This document shows positions 1 to 10,600 of a stretch of DNA of 64,000 nucleotides, piece by piece; position 1 is the first letter of the stretch, and each line of letters starts with the position of its first letter. The notes beneath the pieces were generated by a model. That model saw only the letters and a list, made by a program, of their open reading frames with translations. It did not search any database and had not been told where the DNA came from. Both the position numbers and the translations under genes were made by a program. Source of the DNA: Porites lobata (Eukaryota; Cnidaria; Anthozoa; Scleractinia; Poritidae); assembly GCA_942486035.1 (NCBI GenBank), contig CALNXK010000023.1, forward strand, positions 882,501-946,500, written 5' to 3'.

Positions 1-1107
1 GTAGATTGGGGAGAGTAGAAATAGTAACCCTTACGGTAGGTGCGAAGGCGAAAGAAGGAAAGGGGGGAGGGGGAGGGGAGAAAAAAAATACGCCTGCCCG
101 ATATCATTGTTCTTTTGGGAAACTCCGTACGCTGGCAAACGGAGCTCCTGATTGGTGCGGCATAGGGAAGTAGATTGATGCCTGTCAATTAACTTTAAGT
201 CTATATTGTTTATTCCGTTTCCGTCAGTCTTTTGGAATTGGAGCGGCTGGGAATGTCGCGTGTATTACGCAATGAGAAAGTCAAAGCGATTTCTACACTG
301 GTCATCAGGACAAGATTTGCTCGCAGTACTAAAACCTACACCACTTTTACCTCATGCCAAAATGCTGCTTGTTCCAATACATTTTTTTTTTCTGGCGAGT
401 AGATTATGCTCTAGAGGGTTCTATGTTTTGACTGAGCAAATGTGATTTTAGCCGCTTGTTTCACACTGAGAGGTCATGACACTCTTATTGTTTTTCTGTG
501 GTGTTTGAATTTCTGGTCTTCATGATTTGCCCTCTGCTGCAAGAGCGTTTTCTCTGACCTCTTTTGAAGCGTAAAGCTCTTTTTGTAGCTAAATAAGGCT
601 GCTAGGTTCTTTATTTTTGTCCAAAGTGCCTCAGGATCTGAATAACTAAGCGATTTTCTTTCTAGTGATGTTTCCTGCAATGTTGTATCACGCTGGGCCC
701 AGCTCGTTAGTTTTTTAAATTGTTTGCAGGATGTTAAACTCTCACGGATAGCGATTTACAGAGATGAATTTAGAAGAATGAATTGCAGCTTAAACTGAAG
801 CTTCATCAGCTGTGGAGAATTGCATTGTGACTCAGTCAAGATAAAAACAATGATAAACTCCAGCTTGTTTTTCTTAAGACAATGCGAGTCTTTGGACTGG
901 AGCGACTGTTTGGTTGTTTTGTTATTGTCGGCTACTCATTTCCGGAAGAGCGGTCACGCGCGTCTAATTAGGGGGTGTTTCTCATTTTCACAGTGTTTTC
1001 GGGCAGGCGTTTTCTCTTCTCTCTCCCCGCCCCCTCCCTGCTCCCTTTGACTCGCCCCATCTCCTCCTCTCTTCGGGAAGTTTCAACATGGCGCTTTCGC
1101 GAGCAAA
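1..1107. repeat. Gene-free left edge with inverted polypurine/polypyrimidine arms
   Basis: No gene is recognisable here. A purine-rich block at about 55-106 ends in ACGCCTGCCCG. It recurs inverted at about 990-1045, where GGGCAGGCGT is followed by a CT-rich block. The arrangement resembles the ends of a roughly 1-kb inverted-repeat element, but no target-site duplication was found. A similar G-rich block follows GCCTGCGTAGCAGGCG at 58728-58800, which suggests a dispersed family. Confidence 0.35.
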
Positions 1108-3063
1108 TTGCGCGCTCAAAGAAAACGCCTGCACTGCAGGCTACTCACTGAGCTGACACATGTGAATGCAGTGTGGTCATGGTCCTCCCAGCATGACAAA
1201 GCTTTTAAGACAGCCAAAAGCTTAATTGCAAATGCCACGACGTTGAAGTTCTTTGATGTGAACAAGCCATGTGTATTACAAGTGGACGCCAGTGACACAG
1301 GCCTTGGAGGTGCCCTACTGCAAGATGGGCAACCTGTGGCTTTTACAAGTTCAACGCTGTCAGCAACTGAAGTCAACTATGCACCTATTGAAAAGGAATG
1401 TCTGGCCATCAAGGTAGCCTGTACAAAGTTCTACCAGTATCTTTATGGTAAACAAGATGTTATAGTACATTCTGATCACCAGCCGTTAGAAACGATTTTC
1501 AAAAAACCCCTGAGTAGAGCCCCAAGACGCCTTCAACGGATGATGCTTCAGCTACAGCCGTTCAAGTTCACAGTAGTTTACAAGAAAGGCAAGTACATGT
1601 ACTTGGCCGATACACTGTCGAGAGCCGCCTTGAACCTCCCTCCACCCTCAGACCCTCAAGAAGAGGTGTTCCAGTGCAACTCAGAGGATGCACTAGAGAT
1701 GTTCCGGGTAGAACTGGAGACCATGGAACTAGACTCCCCTGACATGTATCCTAGCACCCTGGAGGAAATTAAAGCTGAAACCGAGGCGGATCCTACCCTG
1801 TCGGTCCTATGTATGTTCGTGGCCCATGGTTGGCCCTCCGACAAATCACAGGTGCCCACAGCACTCCGTCATTACTATCCGTTAAGGGATGAGCTAGCGG
1901 TATACAATGGTGTATTGTACAAGTCCCACAAAGTCCTCATTCCCGGGAAGCTACAGTTAAATATGCTGAAAAAACTCCACCGCGGTCACCAGGGCGGTGA
2001 AAGCATGATTCGCCGGGCTCGAGAAGTAATGTACTGGCCTGGAATGCAAGCTGCAATCCTTCAAGAGAGTGCCAAATGTTCATTGTGTGCTAGCTATGGT
2101 TCAGCCCTCCCAAAGGAACCAATGTTGTCTCATGAAATTCCACAAGGCCCATGGAAATTTATCTCGCAGGACCTATTCAAGCAGGGTGGGCGTTGGTATT
2201 CTGTTACGGTAGACCACTACAGTGACTGGTTTGAGGTCGATCTGTTGAATGAAGACATCACTGCTGCCCATGTTATCTCAGTCACAAAGGCGCACTTTGC
2301 CCGTTATGGTATACCAGATATATTTTTGTCCGACAATGGACCTCAGTATACCTCTCAGGAATTTTCGAATTTTGCCAAGACCTGTGGTTTCACGTTGATT
2401 ACCCGGTCACTGTATTATGCTAGAGCTACCGGTAAAGCTGAAGCTGCCGTTAAGGAGGCCAAGAAGATGTTAAAAAAGTCAGACCTCTGCACTGGTCTCT
2501 TAGACCATAGGAACACTCCGCCTCAGGGTATGTTTTACTCTCCGGCACAAAGGTTTCTCTGCCGACGAACAAAGTCTAACTTACCAACATCTGAATCATT
2601 GTTGAGCCAATCTGTACCACCTGTAAACGTAGTCCGTGACGAGCATCTGGGTAGGCGAGCTAAAGCCAAAGCTCATTATGACAAAACTGCCAGCAGAGAC
2701 TTACCCCCTCTTACGCCTGGACAGTATGTGTTCACCAGGCCAAATGACCATCACCATGGTGAACAGTGGGGTCACGGCGAAGTCTTGGGCGAAGTAACAC
2801 CACGCTCGTACGTGATAAAAACGCAAGACGGGTTGGTTAGACGGAACAGGATCCACTTAAGACCTAATGAGCGCCAGGTCTCATGTGACCCACAACCCTT
2901 GCCAGAACAACCAGTAATAGATAGTGGTGTGGATGTCGGAAATTCTGCGGACACCATAGTGCCTAACCCCACTTCCGAGTCCACGAATGAGAATTCACTT
3001 CCACCAGTGCAAACCTCGCGTTATGGCCGACCAATTAGACCACCAAAGAGGCTGGACCTTTGA
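1108..3063 (+). CDS. pol: Ty3/gypsy pol fragment: RNase H and integrase
   Basis: An open frame of 651 codons, intact but lacking its natural N-terminus. The first roughly 10 residues come from flanking DNA and the first ATG is arbitrary. The RNase H domain spans about residues 40-172, with acidic candidates D60 (in LQVDASDTGLGGALL), E97 and D123 (HSDHQPLE). An HHCC integrase zinc finger follows, with H291, H294, C324 and C327. The catalytic core has the D,D(35)E triad D355, D409 (SDNGPQYTS) and E445 (GKAEAAVKEAKKML). The C-terminal tail ends in RYGRPIRPPKRL, as is common in this family, and no chromodomain is seen. It would form part of the cDNA degradation and integration machinery, but without reverse transcriptase and gag the copy cannot move by itself. 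Confidence 0.9.
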   Translation: MRAQRKRLHCRLLTELTHVNAVWSWSSQHDKAFKTAKSLIANATTLKFFDVNKPCVLQVDASDTGLGGALLQDGQPVAFTSSTLSATEVNYAPIEKECLAIKVACTKFYQYLYGKQDVIVHSDHQPLETIFKKPLSRAPRRLQRMMLQLQPFKFTVVYKKGKYMYLADTLSRAALNLPPPSDPQEEVFQCNSEDALEMFRVELETMELDSPDMYPSTLEEIKAETEADPTLSVLCMFVAHGWPSDKSQVPTALRHYYPLRDELAVYNGVLYKSHKVLIPGKLQLNMLKKLHRGHQGGESMIRRAREVMYWPGMQAAILQESAKCSLCASYGSALPKEPMLSHEIPQGPWKFISQDLFKQGGRWYSVTVDHYSDWFEVDLLNEDITAAHVISVTKAHFARYGIPDIFLSDNGPQYTSQEFSNFAKTCGFTLITRSLYYARATGKAEAAVKEAKKMLKKSDLCTGLLDHRNTPPQGMFYSPAQRFLCRRTKSNLPTSESLLSQSVPPVNVVRDEHLGRRAKAKAHYDKTASRDLPPLTPGQYVFTRPNDHHHGEQWGHGEVLGEVTPRSYVIKTQDGLVRRNRIHLRPNERQVSCDPQPLPEQPVIDSGVDVGNSADTIVPNPTSESTNENSLPPVQTSRYGRPIRPPKRLDL

Positions 3064-3411
3064 AACTGGAGACTAGAGTGCAGCATGGTACTCGATGTTG
3101 ACTATTATCTGATATTGCCTGTTCACATTTGTTAGTGTTAATGACTTACTATGTTTTTCTTGTATTATTATTATTATTTTTCGAAACATATTAACATGTT
3201 AATAGTTTTCTTTGAAAGGGAGGATGTTGATAGGAGACAATTCTGTCATGGTAAAGAGGGGTCAGCGGTGTTCCGCGTGGGCCGTATTGTATTGTATGAA
3301 GATGGCTGCATGTGCTCTGAGAATAAAGTGTTGTGTTCTCGAAAGCTGTTGTTCCTTTGATGGAAGCTTCCCCAGCCGGTCAACAGACCGCTGTAAACTT
3401 GCCTTATAACA
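1131..3411 (+). mobile_element. 5'-truncated Ty3/gypsy-type LTR retrotransposon
   Basis: The element keeps the RNase H and integrase part of pol, a non-coding stretch, a purine-rich tract (about 3213-3223) and one LTR. Gag, protease and nearly all of the reverse transcriptase are absent. Similarity to pol starts abruptly near 1131. No upstream LTR and no target-site duplication is visible, so this is a 5'-deleted copy rather than a complete one. The remaining 1.9-kb frame has no stop codon, which points to a fairly recent insertion. Confidence 0.85.
3224..3411 (+). repeat. 3' LTR of the gypsy element
   Basis: The LTR begins with TGTTGATAGG directly after the purine tract GAAAGGGAGGA and ends near CTTATAACA, giving the expected TG...CA borders. 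AATAAAG at about 3322 could serve as its polyadenylation signal. At about 188 bp it is short for an LTR. The right border is inferred, because the partner LTR is not in the window. Confidence 0.6.
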
Positions 3412-5176
3412 AAGCAAGATATTTAATTTTAAAGCGATTAATTTTCATTCTACCTTTTTTTCTTCATAATTAACAAACTTGCGAAATGAATATTTTCTAC
3501 GACTACTGTTATCTGCTTTTAAGACACTGATATATGAAAGAAAAAATGCAAGACTAAACATTTTGCCGAGAGGAACTTTGTACGTACAAATAAATAAAGA
3601 GAGAAGCACTTTAAAAACAAGAGAATTGCGTAGAAAAACTTTAAAATGTCACGTTACACACAAACAACAAAAAGCTTCATTTTACCTTTAGCCGGCTCTT
3701 TGTGCTCACTGACGTCCTTGGAGCGTCGCTCTCGGCGGAAAAACCGCATAAATTTCAGCATTTTAAAGATACAAGTTGTTGTGTGTTTCATCTCTTCACA
3801 CATGAGTCGATAGGGATCTTCAAGAAGTGAACTTAACAGTAAGCGAATGCATTATGACAGGTCGTGCCAGAAACATCACAGAATACACTCGAAACAAATG
3901 ACACAACAATGACAGAAAGCTTCAATTTACATTTCTAATTATAAAATTTAATACGGACTTTGTCTTTCGGTTAAAATTTGTAACGACGAATCAATTCCCT
4001 CATTTCGGCCGCAGAATTGTTATCTCAAAATCCAAGAATGTCGACGTTGTTATCAAACTCTGAAGATCAGAGCGATGAACGACAGAGATTTTTAACACAG
4101 TATTAGCAAACAATAATTTAAAGAAAACTAGATTAAAATCCTCGGAGTGAAATAACGTCAAGTTTTTCATTTCTTGCTTTAATATTACTTATAAGTCAAT
4201 TAATTATCTGGGAAAATGTTTTGACAGCAAAACTCATTTAGAAAACCACACTGGTCTGCAATTGTAGCAGGGAAATAGGAAATAAAGGGATTTCCAAGAA
4301 TTTTCCTAATGGCCAAGTTTTTTTTGTGTTTGTTTAAAATTATCGATTTTTCTAAAAACGAAGGTATCAAGTACATCTCAGGATGGTTTCACCAACCTTT
4401 TTGTCGAGAGAAGTAAAGATTTCTGTTAAATACTTATTGCCTGTTGACTTGTAGTAAGCCTGATTTAATGAAACTCTCATCGAGGTCTCAGTGACCTTTC
4501 GTCGAGGAAAGTAAAGATTTCTGTTTAATATTTATTGCCTGTTAGCTTACACTAAGCCTGATTTAATGAAACTCCTTTACACACGCAATCTTCAAGAGGA
4601 GAGTTACCCACTCGATCTGTATGGACAACCTTTTAAAAAAAGAGCCCGATTTAAAACCCACCAAAAAAATATTTACTTATAAACCAGGGTAATAGAGTAA
4701 CCATTGTCCCTGAAACTGAAGCCAATCCTGATTAGGTCACATATGGTTAGTGGTAAGACTTTTCAGTCGCTATTTCTGAATCACTTTTAGCGCAAATTAC
4801 TTGTATCCTCAGAAGAGTAAACATTGCACTTTCACACTGACATGTTTAGTAAACAGTTTCCATTTTTACTCTGCTGACAATGGTACTTTTAAAATGCATG
4901 TCGTGAATAAGTCCACGGCGTGCTGTATTTTTCAACTTGGCCCAGATTTAAAGGAAATTCTCAAGCAAGTGATAGATATCACTATCGTTTCAATTTCAAG
5001 TTATGTTTCTGAATTTTAGTAAAAGAGCTGCCTTTGGGGAGGGTGCGCTATGAGACATTCTAGATGGCTCACATTTGGGATTGATGACGTAACATCGACA
5101 ATTATTTCATCGAAGGGCATTTACTTCGTGTACCGGACACAGATGACGTAAAACAAAAGAAAAACCATGAAACAAT
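3412..5176. other. Gene-free interval, AT-rich
   Basis: No coding region or RNA gene is recognised. A roughly 60-bp motif containing GTAAAGATTTCTGTT(A/T)AAT and CCTGATTTAATGAAACTC occurs twice, near 4413-4475 and 4510-4575, as a short direct duplication. Nothing else stands out. Confidence 0.4.
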
Positions 5177-5185
5177 ACCAAGCAG

Positions 5186-5356
5186 CAGCCTAGTCCCTAG
5201 GTGTTCTCTCTTGATCCGTTGTCCGCGCGAAGTCTGGGAGAGAGCGGGCGAGAGAACGGCGTTCTCGGCTTGTTCTCGGCGAGTATTTCCCGTGACGTCA
5301 CAGCTCATAGTAGAGTCCAGGAATGACCGAGCTGAAAACGCCTGGGGACTAGGCTG
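5186..5356. mobile_element. MITE with 9-bp TSD, Mutator-like (copy 1)
   Basis: The termini CAGCCTAGTCCC...GGGGACTAGGCTG are inverted repeats. The 171-bp element is flanked by a perfect 9-bp direct repeat, ACCAAGCAG (5177-5185 and 5357-5365). A TSD of that size with palindromic ends suggests a Mutator-like non-autonomous element. A related copy lies at 52059-52176; both carry TATTTCCCG(G)TGAC and a TAGAGTCCAGGA motif. Confidence 0.8.
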
Positions 5357-5956
5357 ACCAAGCAGATTTTTCCGTGAGCAGAAAACAAAGAGGTCTTTTG
5401 ATCCATTGTAGATCATCGTGCATGGACGTGTAGTGATATAAAATTAAACTAATTAGTCTTTTACTTGACGCCGTTACAGAATATCTAACAAGGTCGGAAT
5501 GGCGACCTCCATTCTCTAAACGGCAGTGCACGTAGCCGGGCTTTCACTGGCAACGATCGACCTATAAGCAGTAGAGATTGATCAACGCCTCCGTGGTAAG
5601 TCCCTCCGAATAATATATGTCCTGCCTCCCAGATTCTAGTTTTTAAGTCGCCCAGAGCTTGAAAGACGTGGAATACGTGGGAATTACTGTCAAATACAAA
5701 TGAAATGAAGGAATAACACGTAATGTATGATTCTAAAATAACCTACCGAATGAACTACGGTATAAACCAGAGACAATCGTCAAGACCAAAGAGAGAGTGG
5801 GATTTGGGTAAAGATAAAAATGAACCTTCCTCCGAACCAAGCGCTTCGTTTTTCGCTCAGAGGCGAGCAAAACGCGCGGGAATGGTGACGAAGCGCAAGG
5901 GACCATGCAGCAGGCTAAACGATACGGCGAGGAATGGCACCATGTAAGTGGTACGG

Positions 5957-6061
5957 TAGCCTCCCACGCAAACGTTCCTTTGACTCGTCACACAATCTTC
6001 CCCAACGTTCGCGGAGCAGGAACGCGTGACGAACCTCTCAGAACGCCAGCGTGGGAGGCTA
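5957..6061. mobile_element. Short palindromic MITE
   Basis: The inverted ends TAGCCTCCCACGC and GCGTGGGAGGCTA bound a 105-bp stretch. The flanks GTGGTACGG and GTGTACGAC are only loosely alike, so the TSD is degraded or absent. The TAGCCT terminus resembles other palindromic MITEs in the window. Confidence 0.6.
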
Positions 6062-6679
6062 GTGTACGACGTTGTTATCTAGAGAATATGTATTAAGAGT
6101 AAACAACGGCACCAGACTAACTTTAGAAATACACTACTTCTCTAGGGTACGCACCACTTTTATTTTTTCATTAACAAAGTAGGAAAAATTTACATTTTAG
6201 AGATCTATCAATTTTTTATTATTATATTTGTGGCTACCTACAATTGAAGAGACATTTAGTTTGTTCTTGAAAAATAACGAGATTCTTTTTTTGTACCATG
6301 TTGAGATTATCCACAATACGAGAAACATTAAACATATATCCAATACTATACAGGTTTGCATCGAGTACCGCCTTAAATATAAAATAACTCTGGAATCGAA
6401 TATAAGCCAAATAGCTTTGCCTTGATGACTAATTGTTGTATATATTTCTATATATAAGAGGTTTGTGGAAGTCTTGAAACCTCTGAAATTCGTTTGATAA
6501 TTTCCCCAGAATCGCCTTCATTTTTATTACAAACCATAAGATATAGCCAAAGGGTTTCCGGTACTGATTTCTCTCTTTACTGTACTATTGCAAGATTCCA
6601 TTTCACCGTCACAAGGCAATCAACGGTTCCCTATGGGTGTGAAGGTCCTTTGGCGGTTGCTAATAATATTAACTAATCA

Positions 6680-7173
6680 AGGGCACCTAACGACTCGGGC
6701 TGTGTTCTGTAAAATATCTGTTCGGAGAAGCAAATATTGACTAGAATTTTCTATTACTTGAGGACGGCTAATATATTTTCTAGATGACCCTTCCACTCAT
6801 GTACAATTTTCGAAGCTTATCTAATAAATTCCCTTCGATTTTCGGCAGTTTAATTTTCACATTTCACTTCCCAGGTTAGGCTATTTTTCGTAGAGAAAAG
6901 GAAACCTAAAATTATCGTACCCAAAAATGCGATAGAGAGAGAAATCAGAAAATGTCTCACTTTCGTAATACGTCAAATTGCATCTAAATTTTTCGGAAAA
7001 ATAACACTGAAGCCCTTGTAATTTCGAATAGATTCAAGTTCCCCTAGGATGACCGAACAGATGCAAATTCTATAGTGCCGCGTAGAACGCATTTCTAGAC
7101 ATCTAAAAATACTCTCGATAGCCTAAAAAGTGTTGTTAATGCATTTAGGAGGAAACTGTCGTTGGGTGCCCCT
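6680..7173. mobile_element. About 490-bp dispersed element, copy 1
   Basis: The termini GGGCACC and GGGTGCCC are inverted. A second, clearly homologous copy in the same orientation lies at 38021-38506. Shared stretches include GAAGCTTATCTAATAAATTCCC and TTAGGCTATTTTTCGTAGA, plus GATAGCCTAAAAAGTGTT near the right end. The flanks share ACTAAT, a possible partial TSD. It has no coding capacity and looks like a non-autonomous DNA transposon. Confidence 0.8.
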
Positions 7174-7206
7174 GACTAATAGAGAACTAGGGTGGTCTGA
7201 CTGTAA

Positions 7207-7239
7207 CCCCTAGGAGACAACCCTGGGAACGAGGTTGGT
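7207..7239. mobile_element. Remnant of the CAACCTCG-ended MITE
   Basis: About 30 bp ending in CCCTGGGAACGAGGTTG sit between two copies of GTCTGACTGTA. Another element with this terminus is at 58519-58594. It appears to be an internally deleted copy that kept its target duplication. Confidence 0.45.
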
Positions 7240-7691
7240 CTGACTGTAGCACAGCCAACACGAAAGGGAAGATACATTGCAATAAAAGAAAACAAGCGTA
7301 GGTCATATTAGACTGAGTGGCAGATAACCAGGCGGTTTCCTCCTCCTTTAAACTCTAGACTTTCCACAAGACGTCCTCACGAGTTCCACCGTAGAAAAAG
7401 CAGTAAAGGGAGTAAAGCGAGCTTTTCAGGTTGCGAAGCCGCCCGAGCGAGCGACGAAGTCAAAAGTCTATTCAAAAGGCCAGCGCTGCGACGCAGTCTA
7501 GGGTCATATATGATTTCAATTTTGCAGGCTGTCAAAAGAGATCTGTAAACCAGGAAAGGAGCAGAATGAAGGCCAAAATGATAAAGCAAACGCTCGACGA
7601 CAGCCTTTACACATCGCGCAAATTCAGCAATTTGTGTACTTCACTACATTATAATTATATACTAGGCTGGTTCCTGAATACAGTAGAGGCA

Positions 7692-10600
7692 TTACATTTT
7701 TTCATCATGGCCTACTGCTTTTTGTTTTGCCATCTCTTTCTGCATTTGAAGTACCATTTCTTGCATTCGTCGCAACTGAAAGAGAAATAAAATGGAAGTT
7801 TAACTCAAGGAAGCTACTGCCAAGTAATTTTGTCCAACATTTTCCAAGAACTCACATTTCTCGAAGGAACAAATTCCATTCGCTGAAATAAACCACGGGC
7901 CCGCCAGATATGGCGCCAAATCCTGTTTTTAGTTCAGCTGCTAATTAGTTGAAAAGAAATGTTTTTTTTGTTTCCTGATCAGATGAAAGGCGTCAAAAAT
8001 TGGAACGCTCAAAACCCCTTGGGAGGCACCCGCGATATATAACCTACAAAAATGTTATTTCTGACGAATGAGCCCGCGAAGAAGGCAGAAATAAATATTT
8101 TGACGGCACGAGATACAACAGGGCCTGGGTACTAGGCCGGGTGCACCATGGGTAGCCATATCGAAGGCTGCGTATATCACGTGTTCGTCATCTAGGCTTA
8201 CGAACCAACCTCTCCTTGGTTTTTCTTAAATTTTTGTTTTATTTATTTTTAGGAGCAACATATTCTCGATTACATTGTAAAGTCCCGTAGGAAGGGCTTT
8301 GAGCTTGAGCCTTGGTTCCTACCCAGATTTCCTGCCGCATTTTTTCCCTTCGGGGTTTTTTTGGGCAGGTTTTTTCTGGCCTCCGTCTGACCGCATTTAC
8401 TTCAGTTTGTAAGCGGTAGCTCAGCTCTGCTAGTTTTCAGCCTTTTTCCCGTTTCTTATTTTATGTACTTGTACACTAGTTATCTCAGTTTTGCACCTGC
8501 TCCTTTACTTGATATATTTAGTTTCCATGTATGCTTAGGTCAGCTGTCCCGGAACCGCTCTTTAGGAGGCGACGTAAGTCTCGTTTGACGCAGTTAGGTT
8601 GCAGGCAATGTTACAGACCTCTAGCCAGGGTCGTTATTCATTGTTTACCCTCAATGTCCCGCCCTAGCATTTTATGGCAGTCTTACTGGTTATTGGGCTA
8701 CGTGCCTTGTTGGGTACATTAGTGGAGATAATTCCCAGTTTTCCTGGCACTCAGCCTCTGTGCTCCTGAAGTGTTCCCGGTCCCAGTTATACGTTGATCA
8801 CAGTTTTATTAAATTTCCCCGGCCTAACTGGCACTAAGCCTGCGTGCTTATTTGGGGGATTCAGGTCGAGATCGACCAGTTGTAGCAGTTTTTTCTTTTT
8901 GCTTAGCCTCTGTGCTCCTACCGTGTTCCTCGTGCCAGTTATGCGTTGTCTGAGTTTTATTGATTAGTTTCTCCAGCCTTACTGGCAGCCTAACTGGCAC
9001 TAAGCCTGTCTGCTTATTTGGGGGATTCAGGTCGAGATCGACCAGTTGTAGCAGTTTTTTCTTTTTGCTTAGCCTCTGTGCTCCTACCGTGTTCCTCGTG
9101 CCAGTTATGCGTTGTCTGAGTTTTATTAATTAGTTTCTCCAGCCTAACTGGCAGCCTAACTGGCACTAAGCCTGTCTGCTTATTTGGGGGATCCAGGTCG
9201 AGATCGATCAGTTGTAGCAGTTTTTTCTTTTTGCTTAGCCTCTGTGCTCCTACCGTGTTCCTCGTGCCAGTTATGCGTTGTCTGAGTTTTATTAATTAGT
9301 TTCCCCAGCCTAACTGGCAGCCTAACTGGCACTAAGCCTGTGTGCTTATTTGGGGGATTCAGGTCGAGATCGACCAGTTGTGAGGAGTTTTTTCTTTTTG
9401 TTTAGGCTCTGTGCTACTACCGTGTTCCGTGTGCCAGTTATGCGTTGTCTGAGTTTTATTAATTAGTTTCCCCAGAATGACTGGCAGCCTACCTGGCACT
9501 AAGCCTGCCTGCTTAAATGGGAGATTCAGGTCAAGAGCGACTATTTGTCGCACGAGTTTTATCTTTTTGTGAAAGCTAGTTTACAAGTGTTGTACATTAG
9601 GTATTCACCAGTATTCACCTATTTACATAAATACTTTGTAGGGTTGGTTCTCGCCAAGCCGTCCCAAAATAAACTTATTTGCCATTACGTTTTGTCTGTT
9701 GATGTTGTGTAGTGGAGTCAAAATCTTGAACTTTCGCAACATCAAAAACTTTCGCGTCTGTTGTTCCCCAGGGGATCAAAAACGTCTGCTCTTGGAAAAC
9801 ATAAGTTCAGAGGGGAATTTTTGGAGAGGAAGGAAAATATACTACCAAGTTTGGGATTTACATTCCATCCTCTAGGGTAAACAATTCCCCCATATAAGGC
9901 AATCTGGAATACAGCTCAAGGAATCTGGAATCCCACTAAGGATTGGAATCCGGAAAACGGTACTTGAATTCCGGGATAGCCTGCGAAAACATCCGTTTCT
10001 CCTCGCTCTTCGCCGCTGGGGACGTTTCGCGAGGAGGAACGTCTGCGACTCAGCGACAAAAATTCCATACTGATGACGTAAAATCTGTCCGGAATCTGGT
10101 CAGAAGCGCTGATTGGTCAACGGAGTAGTTACATTGTTTTAGCTATTGTTTACAAATGACAGACAAAAGACACAAGGCCACAGAGGTCAAATGTAAACGC
10201 GAAGAATCTCTAGCAGTCAATATTTGTTGAATATACTCTTCTCTAGAAGAAGCATTTGAGTTTTGCTGGAGCTCGTTGGCAGATGAACACAAAAATTTAC
10301 CAAAATCGACCAGAAGACATGTTAAATTTTACAAATTTGTATTTGGAACCCCATGACTACCGGATTTATTATGTAAACATTGATTTGCGTCATCAGTATG
10401 GAATTTTTGCCACTGAGTCGCAGTCCCCAGCGGCGAAGAGCGAGGAGAAACGGATGTTTTCGCAGGCTAATTCCGGGAATCCCTTGCGTGGAATGCAGAA
10501 TCCAAGACAGTCTAAGATTCCCTTACATTGGGTGAAACAGTATATCAAGTTGCTAAATACCTCGGCTTCCTTTTCTTTTAACATTCGATCCTTTTCTGAA

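Noticed and set aside
8864..9545. CRISPR-like array
   Set aside because: The repeats are contiguous 166-bp units without unique spacers, in a eukaryotic intron.
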